A stretch of DNA of 64,000 nt, from positions 6,452,001 through 6,516,000 of the forward strand of contig NZ_AP019308.1 of assembly GCF_003945345.1 (NCBI RefSeq), in the 5' to 3' direction. This DNA is from Paenibacillus baekrokdamisoli. Its GTDB lineage: Bacteria; Bacillota; Bacilli; Paenibacillales; Paenibacillaceae. Position numbers and translations under genes: made by a program. The notes beneath the pieces are model-generated. The model worked only from the letters and a program-made list of their open reading frames with translations, ran no database searches and had not been told where the DNA came from. Positions 44,833 to 53,271 of the stretch are shown here, piece after piece; the first letter of the stretch is position 1; each line of letters opens with the position of its first letter.

Positions 44833-45942
44833 ATGGAGAACATACTCGACATCGCCCATACGCTAGTTAATCATATTCGTACCAACTATCCGGATGACAT
44901 TGCTTTAATTGGTTACTACGGATCGCAGGCGCAAGGAACAGCAACCAAGCGGTCGGATTTGGATTTCTTTTTCATTCCAGCTACATCCAAAGGTTACCAT
45001 GCGAGCATCCAGTTTGTGTTGAACGACATAAGCTTTGATTTTTGGCCAATTAGCTGGGAACGAGCTGAAAGAATGGCTGCATTCGAAGACTCATTTACGA
45101 CGATTATCGCCGATTGTAAAATATTATATGTCCGTTCAGACGATGACCAGACACGCTTTCTTAAGCTGCGCGATACAATCACCGAAATGCCCCAGCATGG
45201 ATTGAAGTTAATGGAGCGTGCGGAGGCCAAGCTTCGCGATGCTTATGTGCATTTGTATAAAATGAGTCGCAGTGACAATCCGGAGAACATTACATTTTAC
45301 CGGAATGAAGCCCACGAAGTTTTGACGAACGTGCTTGATAGTCTTGCGCTATTGAATCGCACCTATTTTACTAAGGGCTGGGGCAAGAACTCAGAACAAA
45401 TCATGAGTTTCCCATTAAAACCATCTCGTCTTGAGGAGCTTCTGGAAACCATTATGTATGCTCAGTTGTCCAAAGAAATTCGAGAAGCATGTGAGCAGCT
45501 CGCACAGGATACGCTAGATTTATTGTTGCAACAAAAAGAAACGTATTCCACCGGACCCTCTTATCCCGATAGAATGAAAGGCTTTTATGAAGAGATAAAA
45601 GGGACTTTGGATAAAATCTTAACGGCTTGTGAAACGAACGATTATCACTCGGCTTTCTTCGTGTCTATTGGTGTGCAGGATTTGACTGCTCGTTTTCTTT
45701 ATTACACCGAAAAGGGGCATTGGCCAAATTCATTGGACCCTAGCTTGGATTATCAGAGCTGTTATAACCGAACAGGATTGCCGAATTTAGCTGCTCTTCT
45801 TGACCCTAATAATCTAGCGCCACTTCAAGAGGCAGTAGAGCGTCTTGATCATCTTCTTGAAAACCACCTGAGACGCCAAGGAGTAGACATTAACCGTTTT
45901 GAAAATATGACTCAATTTGAAGCTTTTTTGAAAAGTCATTAA
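44833..45942 (+). CDS. Nucleotidyltransferase-fold protein (kanamycin nucleotidyltransferase-like)
   Basis: 369 residues. The N-terminal Pol beta-type NTase domain has IALIGYYGSQAQGTATKRSD and DLDFFFIP (G-S-x10-D-x-D), with a third carboxylate candidate in ISFDFWPI. A helical C-terminal part (about 130-369) may bind the acceptor. Similar proteins adenylylate aminoglycosides or unknown acceptors; resistance cannot be inferred from this. ATG 44833 follows AAGGGGGAATTAG. Confidence 0.75.
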   Translation: MENILDIAHTLVNHIRTNYPDDIALIGYYGSQAQGTATKRSDLDFFFIPATSKGYHASIQFVLNDISFDFWPISWERAERMAAFEDSFTTIIADCKILYVRSDDDQTRFLKLRDTITEMPQHGLKLMERAEAKLRDAYVHLYKMSRSDNPENITFYRNEAHEVLTNVLDSLALLNRTYFTKGWGKNSEQIMSFPLKPSRLEELLETIMYAQLSKEIREACEQLAQDTLDLLLQQKETYSTGPSYPDRMKGFYEEIKGTLDKILTACETNDYHSAFFVSIGVQDLTARFLYYTEKGHWPNSLDPSLDYQSCYNRTGLPNLAALLDPNNLAPLQEAVERLDHLLENHLRRQGVDINRFENMTQFEAFLKSH

Positions 45943-45998
45943 TGGCGAAATGGAACAAGAACTACTAGGGGATTTATTAGACACTGGAGGTACTTATT

Positions 45999-46943
45999 AT
46001 GAATGATTGGTCCGAGGATTTAACGCGATTTGATCTATCTGATGATATTTCTATACAGCAAGCTGACCCAAATGATTGGGGCATTTATTATTCGATTTAC
46101 TATAACATGGAGTATAACGGATTTTTTAAGGATCAGGGTTTGACTATGAACCATTGGAGAAGAAAGTTTTGGATTTATAAAGGAGCTGCGAGGATTGGTG
46201 GAGTTGTGATTGCACCAAACGTAATATTCGGCTTGTTTTTCATCCCACCCTTTAATGAGGAAAGCAAAGTCATGAAATTGCTGAAGCAAGCTCTTCTGAA
46301 GTGGTCGGATCGGACGAAAGATATAACGGCCTATGAAATCTTACCGGATCAAATCGACCTCTTCTCGAGAGCTGGATTTTGGCCTGGCGAATTTAGATGC
46401 CGCTGGATGCAGCGGCCAACCGAAGCTTTTACAATGGAATGGGATGACGATCTTAAGATTTCCTCACCTGAATTATGTACAGAAGCTGATCAGGTCAGTC
46501 TCACCAACTCAGAAGAAATAAGTAAACTCTCTTATTTAAGCTACTTGGGTATGATTGACGGAGTACGAAGAAAGCAGACTTCGCGCGATTGGTACACCTC
46601 GTGGACTAATCAATTCACTCAAGAATCGAATGAGAAGCTGCTGCTTGCATCGAGCCTTGTCTATGATTCAACTACAGCTCAATTAATTGGCTGCTGCCTT
46701 GTTTCCTTGCAGGATGATGTGCCGGCTATATTTAATATTACTGTTGCTCCTTCTCACAGGGGGAAAGGGATTGCAACCAAGATGCTCCGAAGAGCTCTGA
46801 GTGTGTTAAGAGAGCAAGATCACCCTATTCTTCGTCTCTATGTGATGCAGGGAAACATCGCAGAGTCTGTGTATCACAATCTTGGATTCGCGGCAGGTCC
46901 TCTAGAAGTTCAGAGATGTTATATTCCAGCTTTGACGCAATAA
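45999..46943 (+). CDS. GNAT-family acetyltransferase with N-terminal extension
   Basis: 314 residues. The C-terminal GNAT domain has FNITVAPSHRGKGIATKMLR (acetyl-CoA loop) and RLYVMQGNIAESVYHNLGF. The first 150 residues look like a second, degenerate GNAT fold. ATG 45999 follows ACTGGAGGTAC. It sits 15 bp before the next GNAT gene, probably an operon of GNAT-GNAT-kinase. Confidence 0.82.
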   Translation: MNDWSEDLTRFDLSDDISIQQADPNDWGIYYSIYYNMEYNGFFKDQGLTMNHWRRKFWIYKGAARIGGVVIAPNVIFGLFFIPPFNEESKVMKLLKQALLKWSDRTKDITAYEILPDQIDLFSRAGFWPGEFRCRWMQRPTEAFTMEWDDDLKISSPELCTEADQVSLTNSEEISKLSYLSYLGMIDGVRRKQTSRDWYTSWTNQFTQESNEKLLLASSLVYDSTTAQLIGCCLVSLQDDVPAIFNITVAPSHRGKGIATKMLRRALSVLREQDHPILRLYVMQGNIAESVYHNLGFAAGPLEVQRCYIPALTQ

Positions 46944-46957
46944 GGGGGTAAGGTGTT

Positions 46958-47497
46958 GTGCCGAACAATAGAAAGATAGAGTTTCCTTCATTAGAAACAG
47001 ACAGACTGAATCTTCGGATTTTAACACTACACGACGCCGAAGAAGTATGGAAACATTTCTCGGATGAAGAGGTTACAAGATTTATGGATATTGAACCATG
47101 CAAAGATATAAAAGAAGCTGAAGAAATAATTAGATTTCATCTTGAGGATTCGGGCTGCCGGTGGGGGCTATTTGATAAGGACAAGAATAATTTGATCGGT
47201 ACATGTGGGTATCACTGTTTGAGAAGGGCCGACGATCACTTTATCGCAGAGGTCGGATTTGATTTATCTAAGCTTTACTGGGGCAAAGGCTTAATGTATG
47301 AAGGGATGAAGGGAATAATCGACTTCGGATTTCGAGAACTGGGACTCACGATGATCGATGCAACTGCTGAACCAGAGAATAAAAGGTCCATAAACTTAAT
47401 GAGCAAATTAGGATTCCAGCGGGAAGTTGAACGTAAAGACCATCTCATATCTTTTAATTTGAATCGAAAAAGTCTGAGGGGTCCCGAAAATGGTTAG
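46958..47497 (+). CDS. GNAT-family acetyltransferase, RimJ/RimL type
   Basis: 179 residues: LETDRLNLRILTLHDAEEVW, IGTCGYHCLRRADDHFIAEVGF, LSKLYWGKGLMYEGMKGIID, ATAEPENKRSINLMSKLGF. This is the RimJ/RimL-like subfamily. GTG 46958 follows AAGGGGGTAAGG. It overlaps the following kinase gene by 8 bp (ATGGTTAG). Confidence 0.88.
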   Translation: MPNNRKIEFPSLETDRLNLRILTLHDAEEVWKHFSDEEVTRFMDIEPCKDIKEAEEIIRFHLEDSGCRWGLFDKDKNNLIGTCGYHCLRRADDHFIAEVGFDLSKLYWGKGLMYEGMKGIIDFGFRELGLTMIDATAEPENKRSINLMSKLGFQREVERKDHLISFNLNRKSLRGPENG

Positions 47498-48617
47498 GTC
47501 GAGATTGATTTTAATGGAGGGTCTACCATCAACGGGGAAATCCACGAATTCAGGCATTCTTTTATCACAGCTGGAGAGAAATGGTCATCGGGCAAAATGG
47601 GTCCATGAAGTTGCTAGGCCTCACCCTACTTTATTCTTTTATGAAGCTTGTATGGAGGAGCATGAATACAAGGATTTTATTACTCGTTACCCGCATTCTG
47701 TTTCAATTCTTGAGCCGATAAGCATGAGACGTAATAACTCAATCGGTATTGACTTGCTTGAAGTAGAATGGAACCATTCCAATCAATTGGGTGAAGACGC
47801 CTATCAACAATTAAAAAAGTACGATGTATGGAATTTCACCGTAGATCGATACATGAAGGTAGCTTTGGAAAAGTGGGAGCATTTCGTAAATAAGCAAAAC
47901 TATTCAGATGAGATTGTCATTTTGGACAGCAGCCTATTTCAATATCAAATCTATAGCCTAATCTTGGCGGATGTACCTTTCACTCAACTCATGGCGTTTA
48001 TTGAAGCGATCTATAGGATTATTTCACCGCTGCATCCATCACTCATTTATTTATACAGGGAAAAAACGGATGATACGATCAACTATCTTGTGAGGGAGAG
48101 GGGTGTGACTTTTCTAGAACGCATTTGGAATAGGGATAAGGAACGGCCGTATTATAAGGGTCGTCCAGCAGGAGCAGAAGGTTACAAAATGTTCCTAAGG
48201 GATTATGGTGAATATGCAAAACTGTTATTTGATTCAGCGCCCTTGCCAAAATTATCAGTGGAAATTACTCAAGGGAAGTGGGGAGAATATGTGGATTTAC
48301 TCCTTAACTTTATGGACTTGTCATACATAGATCCTCCTAAAGTCGTATTTCCATCCGGAACATACTTCAATGTGGAATTAAATCAGCATATCGAAATAGT
48401 TGGCAAATATATTGTTACCCCTGATGGTGGAAGAAAACATTTGGAGCCGAAGTCGGATACGGAGTATTATCTTCATGATCTTCCTGTAGTGATAAGACTC
48501 GATGAGAATGGAATTATTATTGAAGGCGAACAAATATGTGATAAATGGACGACAAAAGGCACAGTGTTTCAGAAAGTAGCAGACGGTGGTCAATTATTAC
48601 AACACCTGAAAAAATAA
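47490..48617 (+). CDS. P-loop NTPase/kinase-like protein, paralogue of the 19.8 kb gene
   Basis: 375 residues, Walker A MEGLPSTGKSTNSGILL near residues 8-24, then HEVARPHPTLFFYEA, VILDSSLFQYQIYSL and SLIYLYREKTDDTINYLVRE. A C-terminal beta-rich domain (YFNVELNQHIEIVGKYIVTP) follows. It shares its design with the 313-residue protein at 19767. Its start overlaps the GNAT gene, so it is translationally coupled. A terminator follows at 48696-48739. Confidence 0.75.
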   Translation: MVRSRLILMEGLPSTGKSTNSGILLSQLERNGHRAKWVHEVARPHPTLFFYEACMEEHEYKDFITRYPHSVSILEPISMRRNNSIGIDLLEVEWNHSNQLGEDAYQQLKKYDVWNFTVDRYMKVALEKWEHFVNKQNYSDEIVILDSSLFQYQIYSLILADVPFTQLMAFIEAIYRIISPLHPSLIYLYREKTDDTINYLVRERGVTFLERIWNRDKERPYYKGRPAGAEGYKMFLRDYGEYAKLLFDSAPLPKLSVEITQGKWGEYVDLLLNFMDLSYIDPPKVVFPSGTYFNVELNQHIEIVGKYIVTPDGGRKHLEPKSDTEYYLHDLPVVIRLDENGIIIEGEQICDKWTTKGTVFQKVADGGQLLQHLKK

Positions 48618-48695
48618 GGAATTATTCAATAATTCTTATGAGAGCTGAATGATTGAAATGTATATCCTTCATAACTTATATTGAACAGAAAGCAT

Positions 48696-48739
48696 CGGGG
48701 GTTTGCAGAGTCTTATAGACTTTGTGAGCCTCCTTTTTA
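48696..48739 (+). terminator. Terminator of the GNAT-kinase operon
   Basis: GGGGGTTTGCAGAGTC-TTAT-GACTTTGTGAGCCTCC forms an imperfect long stem followed by TTTTT. Confidence 0.75.
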
Positions 48740-48935
48740 TCTCCAATATTTACTATCTCTGTTATAATGGAAAGGCTGGTCTTGATGGAGATGTCTTTTA
48801 ATCAAACGAAATGATACGACATCTGGCGTAAAGTTTATAGTAATTGTTAGAGGAGTGTTACTTGCTTCAATCCTAAATGAAAAGGCAAAAGTGCTCTCAT
48901 GCCTATGTAAATCAAGAGGATAAGGGAGATAAAAC

Positions 48936-49250
48936 TTGAATAGAATTTTAAGAAACTTAATTATCTATTTGTTGGCTGTATTCCCAACTATTATAGTGGT
49001 GCATTTATTAATCAATTATTATCCAAACACAGGTTTAGGCAGGATTGTCGCTATACCAATAATTTTCATTATTAATACTTTGATAATAGTAGCAGGAATT
49101 ATTATTCAAAAGATAAGTAGACCTTATCTATCTACCATTTCATGGCTAGTATTAATAATTACAACGATATTCGTAGCTGTAAGCATTTATCCTCAGGAAT
49201 ATGGCCCGCCAGTTATTGAGCAGATTATCAATCGGTGGTTCATGGCCTAG
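48936..49250 (+). CDS. Small membrane protein upstream of the cassette array
   Basis: 104 residues with three hydrophobic helices (LIIYLLAVFPTIIVVHLLIN, IVAIPIIFIINTLIIVAGIII, ISWLVLIITTIFVAVSIY). TTG 48936 follows GAGATAAAAC, with GGATAAGGGAG further up. Same orientation and AT-rich composition as the cassette genes. The site after it is only a half-site, so I cannot say whether it was a cassette. Confidence 0.6.
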   Translation: MNRILRNLIIYLLAVFPTIIVVHLLINYYPNTGLGRIVAIPIIFIINTLIIVAGIIIQKISRPYLSTISWLVLIITTIFVAVSIYPQEYGPPVIEQIINRWFMA

Positions 49251-49294
49251 AAAGAAATAAATTTTGATAGTAATTCAAGTGGAGGCAGCGGAGA

Positions 49295-49371
49295 CATCCA
49301 TTCCCCTAAGATAAGAGCTATCTAAGGGGAATGGACGTCGTGAATACAAGAACGTTATAAGAAATCCCCGC
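49295..49371 (+). repeat. attC-like half-site at the left edge of the array
   Basis: The right half CGTGAATACAAGAACGTTATAA (49339-49360) matches the other sites. The left half is replaced by a separate hairpin, CCATTCCCCT-AAGATA / TATCT-AAGGGGAATGG (49298-49334). GTT box at 49354-49360. The following bases ATAAGAAATCCCCGC pair with GGCGGGGA-GATCTTATAAC at 49972-49990. Confidence 0.7.
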
Positions 49372-49403
49372 ACTGATATAAAACATTAAAGGAGATCATT
49401 TAA

Positions 49404-49958
49404 ATGACGAATAACGACTTTTGGAAAATGATAGAACAATCTAAAGAACATAGTGAAGAGCAAGTAGAATGGATAACCAATGAATTGGTAAAGAAAACAA
49501 CTGATGAAATCATTGAATTCGAATTAGTGTTTAGACATAAGTTGGAACAATTATATACTTCTTCATTATGGGGTGCAGCTTTTGTAATTATGGGAGGATG
49601 CTCCGATGATTGTTTTGATTACTTTAGGGGCTGGTTAATCGCTCAAGGAGAAGAAGTGTTCAATAAGGTACTCGGGCATCCTGAATCTCTTGCGAAATAT
49701 ATCCCTGAATATTACTTGGAAGAAGAATTAGCTCCTCAATTGGAAGAGATATTATCAGTTGCTTCAGATGCATATACTTTTCAAAAAACCGAAGAGTTTG
49801 AATATAATGACGATATTTATACTGAATTTTTGAATGCATTAGAAACTCGGGGATATGAATTTAAATCAGAAGATATTGAATTTGATTGGGAAGAAGATGA
49901 CTTAGAAAAGAGATATCCGATCTTATGGGAAAGATTTGGAGAGAACCCATTGTTGTAA
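49404..49958 (+). CDS. Cassette 1: DUF4240-family protein
   Basis: 184 residues, acidic. NDFWKMIEQSKEHSEEQVEW, then FRHKLEQLYTSSLWGAAFVI, GGCSDDCFDYFRGWLIAQG and ALETRGYEFKSEDIEFDWEE are typical of DUF4240, a family of unknown function. ATG 49404 follows AAAGGAGATCATTTAA and lies 50 bases inside the cassette boundary. Flanked by attC-like sites on both sides. Confidence 0.8.
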   Translation: MTNNDFWKMIEQSKEHSEEQVEWITNELVKKTTDEIIEFELVFRHKLEQLYTSSLWGAAFVIMGGCSDDCFDYFRGWLIAQGEEVFNKVLGHPESLAKYIPEYYLEEELAPQLEEILSVASDAYTFQKTEEFEYNDDIYTEFLNALETRGYEFKSEDIEFDWEEDDLEKRYPILWERFGENPLL

Positions 49959-49983
49959 GAAATGCTTCGAAGGCGGGGAGATC

Positions 49984-50146
49984 TTATAACACCGTATTCC
50001 GCTGCGGGCTGACGCCCTTGATTCGGACCGAAGTAGAAGTGCCGAGGGTTGGTTCAGCCGGACAACCACTGCGAGCCTAAGTCTGACGACCCGTTCGCTA
50101 TCGCTCACTTAAGGCTCTCGGGTTCGTGAATATAACAACGTTGTCA
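49984..50146 (+). repeat. attC-like site 1
   Basis: R''-like TTATAAC (49984-49990), L''-like CGTATTC, a central variable part including GAAGTAGAAGTGCCGAGGGT and GAGCCTAAG/CTTAAGGCTC, L'-like GTGAATA, and R'-like GTTGTCA (50140-50146). 163 bp. The downstream bases TTGTCAGAAAGTCGAGG are complementary to TCTCGACCATCTGATAAC at 50612-50629. Confidence 0.75.
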
Positions 50147-50226
50147 GAAAGTCGAGGAATTCGAATAAAACAAACAAACAAACAAATAAATGAAGTTTCT
50201 TAATCGATCGGAGGCGTTGAATCCTT

Positions 50227-50595
50227 ATGAAAACATCTATTAATTTGATAATGATTAGAACTTCTAAAATTGAAGAAGTCAAAACCTTCTATCAAGGCTT
50301 GGGAATACAATTAGTTGAAGAACAACATGGAAATGGACCTATTCATTATTCATATGTTCAAGATCAGCTTGTAATTGAAATTTATCCTGGAGATGAAGGA
50401 AGCTTACCTGGCTGGAAAAATGCTGGAGCAATGATGTTGGGGTTTTATGTTAAAGATATAAAAGAAATTATTGATCAAATAGATATATTAAAAGGTAAAG
50501 TAATATCAAATCGTACCGAAAATAAAAGAGGATTTAGAGCAGTCCTTGAAGATCCAGATGGAAGAAGAATTGAATTGATTGAATATAAGAATTAG
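50227..50595 (+). CDS. Cassette 2: VOC-family protein
   Basis: 122 residues: IMIRTSKIEEVKTFYQGLGI, QLVEEQHGNGPIHYSYV, then GAMMLGFYVKDIKEIIDQID and LEDPDGRRIELIEYKN, the paired VOC motifs. Such proteins include glyoxalases and antibiotic-binding proteins; the ligand is unknown. ATG 50227 follows CGGAGGCGTTG. VOC genes are common integron cargo. Confidence 0.82.
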   Translation: MKTSINLIMIRTSKIEEVKTFYQGLGIQLVEEQHGNGPIHYSYVQDQLVIEIYPGDEGSLPGWKNAGAMMLGFYVKDIKEIIDQIDILKGKVISNRTENKRGFRAVLEDPDGRRIELIEYKN

Positions 50596-50622
50596 TAGTT
50601 TAATCAAGGAGTCTCGACCATC

Positions 50623-50829
50623 TGATAACACCATATTTCACGCTTTGGGGCATCCACCCCTCGGTCCGGTCGAAGTTAGATGTGGATTCGAGGATGCCAT
50701 TGGCAGTAGCAGGGAAGCAGGTTCAGCCCATCTGCAAGACTAATTACGCTTCGCGAACTGGTAGAATGGATGGCTGCGCCGATCTGATCTGCCCTTAAGT
50801 CTTTCGACGTGAATACAAGAACGTTAGCT
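50623..50829 (+). repeat. attC-like site 2 (longest, with a diverged interior)
   Basis: TGATAAC (50623-50629) to GTTAGCT (50823-50829), 207 bp. L''/L' are CATATTTCACG and CGTGAATAC. Its interior carries a different palindrome (CATCCAC..GTGGATTCGAGGATG). The following bases TTAGCTGAAATCAGCG are complementary to CGCTGACATCAGCTAA at 51192-51207. Confidence 0.75.
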
Positions 50830-50892
50830 GAAATCAGCGAAAAGTATATTGAAAACTGATTATAGAACTCATCAATAATGAGGTGGAAAAAT

Positions 50893-51117
50893 TTGAGTAA
50901 TTTTTACGACAATGAAGAAATGTATGACGAAGGTGAACTTGCTACAAAAAAGTGTGATTTCTGCGGACAAGTAGTTGATTGGACCGAACCTGTTGCGGAC
51001 ATTGATGAAAATGGCAATAATATTGAGTTGCGATCTTGTTTAATGTGTTCATTTGAAGGTGTATTCAGTCGTGAAGAGATTCAAACAGTAATGGACCAGA
51101 TGAAAAAGAATAAATAG
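50893..51117 (+). CDS. Cassette 3: small CxxC zinc-ribbon-like protein
   Basis: 74 residues. KCDFCGQVVDW and RSCLMCSFEG give two C-x2-C knuckles about 35 residues apart, suggesting one zinc site. TTG 50893 is chosen because GAGGTGG precedes it at correct spacing; the ATG at 50878 overlaps this site. Function unknown. Confidence 0.65.
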   Translation: MSNFYDNEEMYDEGELATKKCDFCGQVVDWTEPVADIDENGNNIELRSCLMCSFEGVFSREEIQTVMDQMKKNK

Positions 51118-51201
51118 TTGTTTACACACCATCTTTAATTGATTTTTATTATAGGGAAAGTTAAGTGCAATTATCGTATTTTTAAGGAAGTCGCTGACAT
51201 C

Positions 51202-51362
51202 AGCTAATACCGTATTCACTCTGCGGTCATACGCCCTTCGTTTGGACAGAAGTAGAAGTGCCGAGGGTGGAATCACCCGGAACAATCCGCACCATCTAAC
51301 CGCATCGCGGCCGCTCTTCGGGCTTAAGGTGGTGGGACGTCGTGAATACAAGAACGTTATAC
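51202..51362 (+). repeat. attC-like site 3
   Basis: AGCTAAT (51202-51208), CGTATTCAC, an interior with GAAGTAGAAGTGCCGAGGGT, CGTGAATAC, and GTTATAC (51356-51362). 161 bp. The downstream bases TTATACGAAAACTTGC are complementary to GCAAGTCTTCGTATAAC at 51910-51926. Confidence 0.75.
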
Positions 51363-51420
51363 GAAAACTTGCAGAATGATTATACAAACCCTATTAAGAC
51401 ATTGAGGGAGATAATAGAAG

Positions 51421-51885
51421 ATGGGATCGGAAAAGAAACAAAAGTATCATGTATTAGCTAGAGGGATTATTTTGTCTGAAGATCATATATTAGTTGCCCA
51501 TTGTCTCGGAATGGATAATACCTTTCTACCTGGTGGACATGTAGAGTTTCGAGAAGGTATAAGGACATCTCTATCTAGAGAAATACTTGAAGAACTTGGA
51601 TTAGAAAGTGAAGTAAAGGAATACTTAGGGATTGTGGAAGCAGAGTTTGATCTTGAAGAAGTTTATCATCAAGAAATTAACCATTTATTTAAAACCGAAA
51701 TACAAGAATTGAATTATACTATTAACCCCGTATCGCAAGAAAGTCATTTAGAATTTTATTGGATACATATTGATGAAATGGAAGTACACAATTTACAACC
51801 TTACCCAGTAAGAAAAGTAATTAAAGATTATATCAATCATGTATCAGGAGCATATTTTGAAAGCACTTTCGAGAGGGTTAAATAA
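51421..51885 (+). CDS. Cassette 4: NUDIX hydrolase
   Basis: 154 residues. The NUDIX box is GHVEFREGIRTSLSREILEE followed by LGLE (GX5EX7REUXEEXGU). It hydrolyses a nucleoside diphosphate linked to another moiety; the substrate is unknown. ATG 51421 follows GAGGGAGATAATAG. NUDIX genes are frequent integron cargo. Confidence 0.88.
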   Translation: MGSEKKQKYHVLARGIILSEDHILVAHCLGMDNTFLPGGHVEFREGIRTSLSREILEELGLESEVKEYLGIVEAEFDLEEVYHQEINHLFKTEIQELNYTINPVSQESHLEFYWIHIDEMEVHNLQPYPVRKVIKDYINHVSGAYFESTFERVK

Positions 51886-51919
51886 GTATTGTAGCAAATT
51901 CGCAGATGAGCAAGTCTTC

Positions 51920-52063
51920 GTATAACACCGTTCCCGCTGCGGGGCTTACGCCCCTTGGTCTGCCGGAGGTATTCAGGCAGACAACCCTGCACCGACTAAG
52001 CGCATCGCGCCCGGTCTAACGGCCTTAAGTCGGTGAGGGTTCGGGAACATAACAACGTTATAA
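51920..52063 (+). repeat. attC-like site 4 with compensatory L-box change
   Basis: GTATAAC (51920-51926) to GTTATAA (52057-52063), 144 bp. Its L boxes are CGTTCCCG and CGGGAAC instead of GTATTCACG/CGTGAATAC. Both strands changed so that pairing is kept. The downstream bases TTATAAGAAATCCCCGC pair with GCGGGGACAACTTATAAC at 52589-52606. Confidence 0.75.
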
Positions 52064-52102
52064 GAAATCCCCGCAAGATCATTAAACAAGAAACTATTTG
52101 AG

Positions 52103-52561
52103 GTGGTTCATCTGAAGAAGACGAACGTAAAAGTATACTTTAGTCTATACGGTGATCAATTTCCAATCGACTATATTTCAAATACTTTGAAATTAAAGCC
52201 AACTCATTCACATACAAAGGGAGAATCTATTCAAAGAAATCCTCACTCCAATATCATTCAGAATATAACAAATTTCAGGAAAGAAACTGCTTGGGAGATT
52301 GGATCTGATTATGAAGAATCCTTAGATGTTGATGAACAGCTTAATAAAGTAGTAAACCAACTTAAAGGAAAAGAAGAAAAAATAATCGAAATTTGTAAGA
52401 GATATAATTTATGTTGCATGTTTATGATCGTAATTATAATGAATGAGGGATTTACTCCTACGTTATCAATTAATAAAGAAATGATTAAAATAGCAAATAA
52501 TATTGGAGCCGAAATTCTTTTCGATCTCTATGCAAACCCTTATAAGTCAGAACTTGATTAA
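52103..52561 (+). CDS. Cassette 5: DUF4279-family protein
   Basis: 152 residues: KVYFSLYGDQFPIDYISNTL, KLKPTHSHTKGESI, ETAWEIGSDYEESLDVDEQL, which match DUF4279, a family of unknown function often in cassettes and polymorphic-toxin contexts. The start is ambiguous: GTG 52103 overlaps the GAGGTGG site, so CTG 52112 (LKKTNVKVYF) is possible. Confidence 0.75.
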   Translation: MVHLKKTNVKVYFSLYGDQFPIDYISNTLKLKPTHSHTKGESIQRNPHSNIIQNITNFRKETAWEIGSDYEESLDVDEQLNKVVNQLKGKEEKIIEICKRYNLCCMFMIVIIMNEGFTPTLSINKEMIKIANNIGAEILFDLYANPYKSELD

Positions 52562-52599
52562 TAGACCAATGTAAGTATATCAATGAAGGCGGGGACAAC

Positions 52600-52758
52600 T
52601 TATAACACCGTATTCACGCTGCGGGCATACGTCCTTGGTCCGGACGGAGCAGAAGTGCCGAGGGTGAGTTCAGCCGGACAACTGCGAGCCTAAGTCTGAC
52701 GACCCGTTCCCTCCGGTCACTTAAGGCTCTCGGGTTCGTGAACACAAGAACGTTATAT
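52600..52758 (+). repeat. attC-like site 5
   Basis: TTATAAC (52600-52606), CGTATTCACG, CGTGAACAC, GTTATAT (52752-52758). 159 bp. The downstream bases TTATATGAAATAGCCGAA pair with TCGGCTACTTCATATAAC at 53261-53278. Confidence 0.78.
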
Positions 52759-52806
52759 GAAATAGCCGAAGATCCTTTTTAAAAACATTGAAAGAAGGAA
52801 ACCACA

Positions 52807-53244
52807 ATTATTCAAATAAAAGAGATTACAAAAGACAATTGGTTTCAATGCACCCAACTAAATATTAGCAAAGAAAATGGAAAATCATTTATTGTACCTA
52901 TAGTATATTCGATAGCTGAATCAAAATACGAAAAACACCTAGTACCTTTAGCAGTCAGTATAGACGAAGAAGTAATAGGTTTCTGTATGTACTGTAAGGA
53001 TCCAGATGATCAGAGATACTGGATTTATGTCTTTATGATTGATGAACACCAACAAGGACATGGATATGGAAAAGCAGGGCTCATTAAGTTATTAGAATTG
53101 ATAAGTCAAAAGCATTCTTGCAATGAAATTATGATAGGGCATAAATCGGATAATCTAAAAGCAGAATACCTTTATAAATCAGTTGGATTTAAAAACACAG
53201 GTGAAGTCATTAATGATGAAATAATAAAGAAATACGAATTTTGA
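52807..53244 (+). CDS. Cassette 6: GNAT acetyltransferase (spermidine/BltD-like) with an ATT start
   Basis: About 146 residues. The protein reads IIQIKEITKDNWFQCTQLNI, then IDEEVIGFCMYCKDPDD, FMIDEHQQGHGYGKAGLIKL and KSDNLKAEYLYKSVGFKNTG. This matches BltD-like polyamine acetyltransferases, which begin MIQIKEIT. The expected ATG is ATT here (52807-52809), behind GAAGGAAACCAC. Either a rare ATT start or a mutated start; the next ATG, at 52987, would delete 60 residues of the fold. Confidence 0.75.
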   Translation: MIQIKEITKDNWFQCTQLNISKENGKSFIVPIVYSIAESKYEKHLVPLAVSIDEEVIGFCMYCKDPDDQRYWIYVFMIDEHQQGHGYGKAGLIKLLELISQKHSCNEIMIGHKSDNLKAEYLYKSVGFKNTGEVINDEIIKKYEF

Positions 53245-53271
53245 GGATGAATCAAAGAAGTCGGCTACTTC

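Noticed and set aside
44833..45942. Calling the nucleotidyltransferase an aminoglycoside resistance gene
   Set aside because: Only the general fold motif is visible; the acceptor-binding part is not diagnostic.
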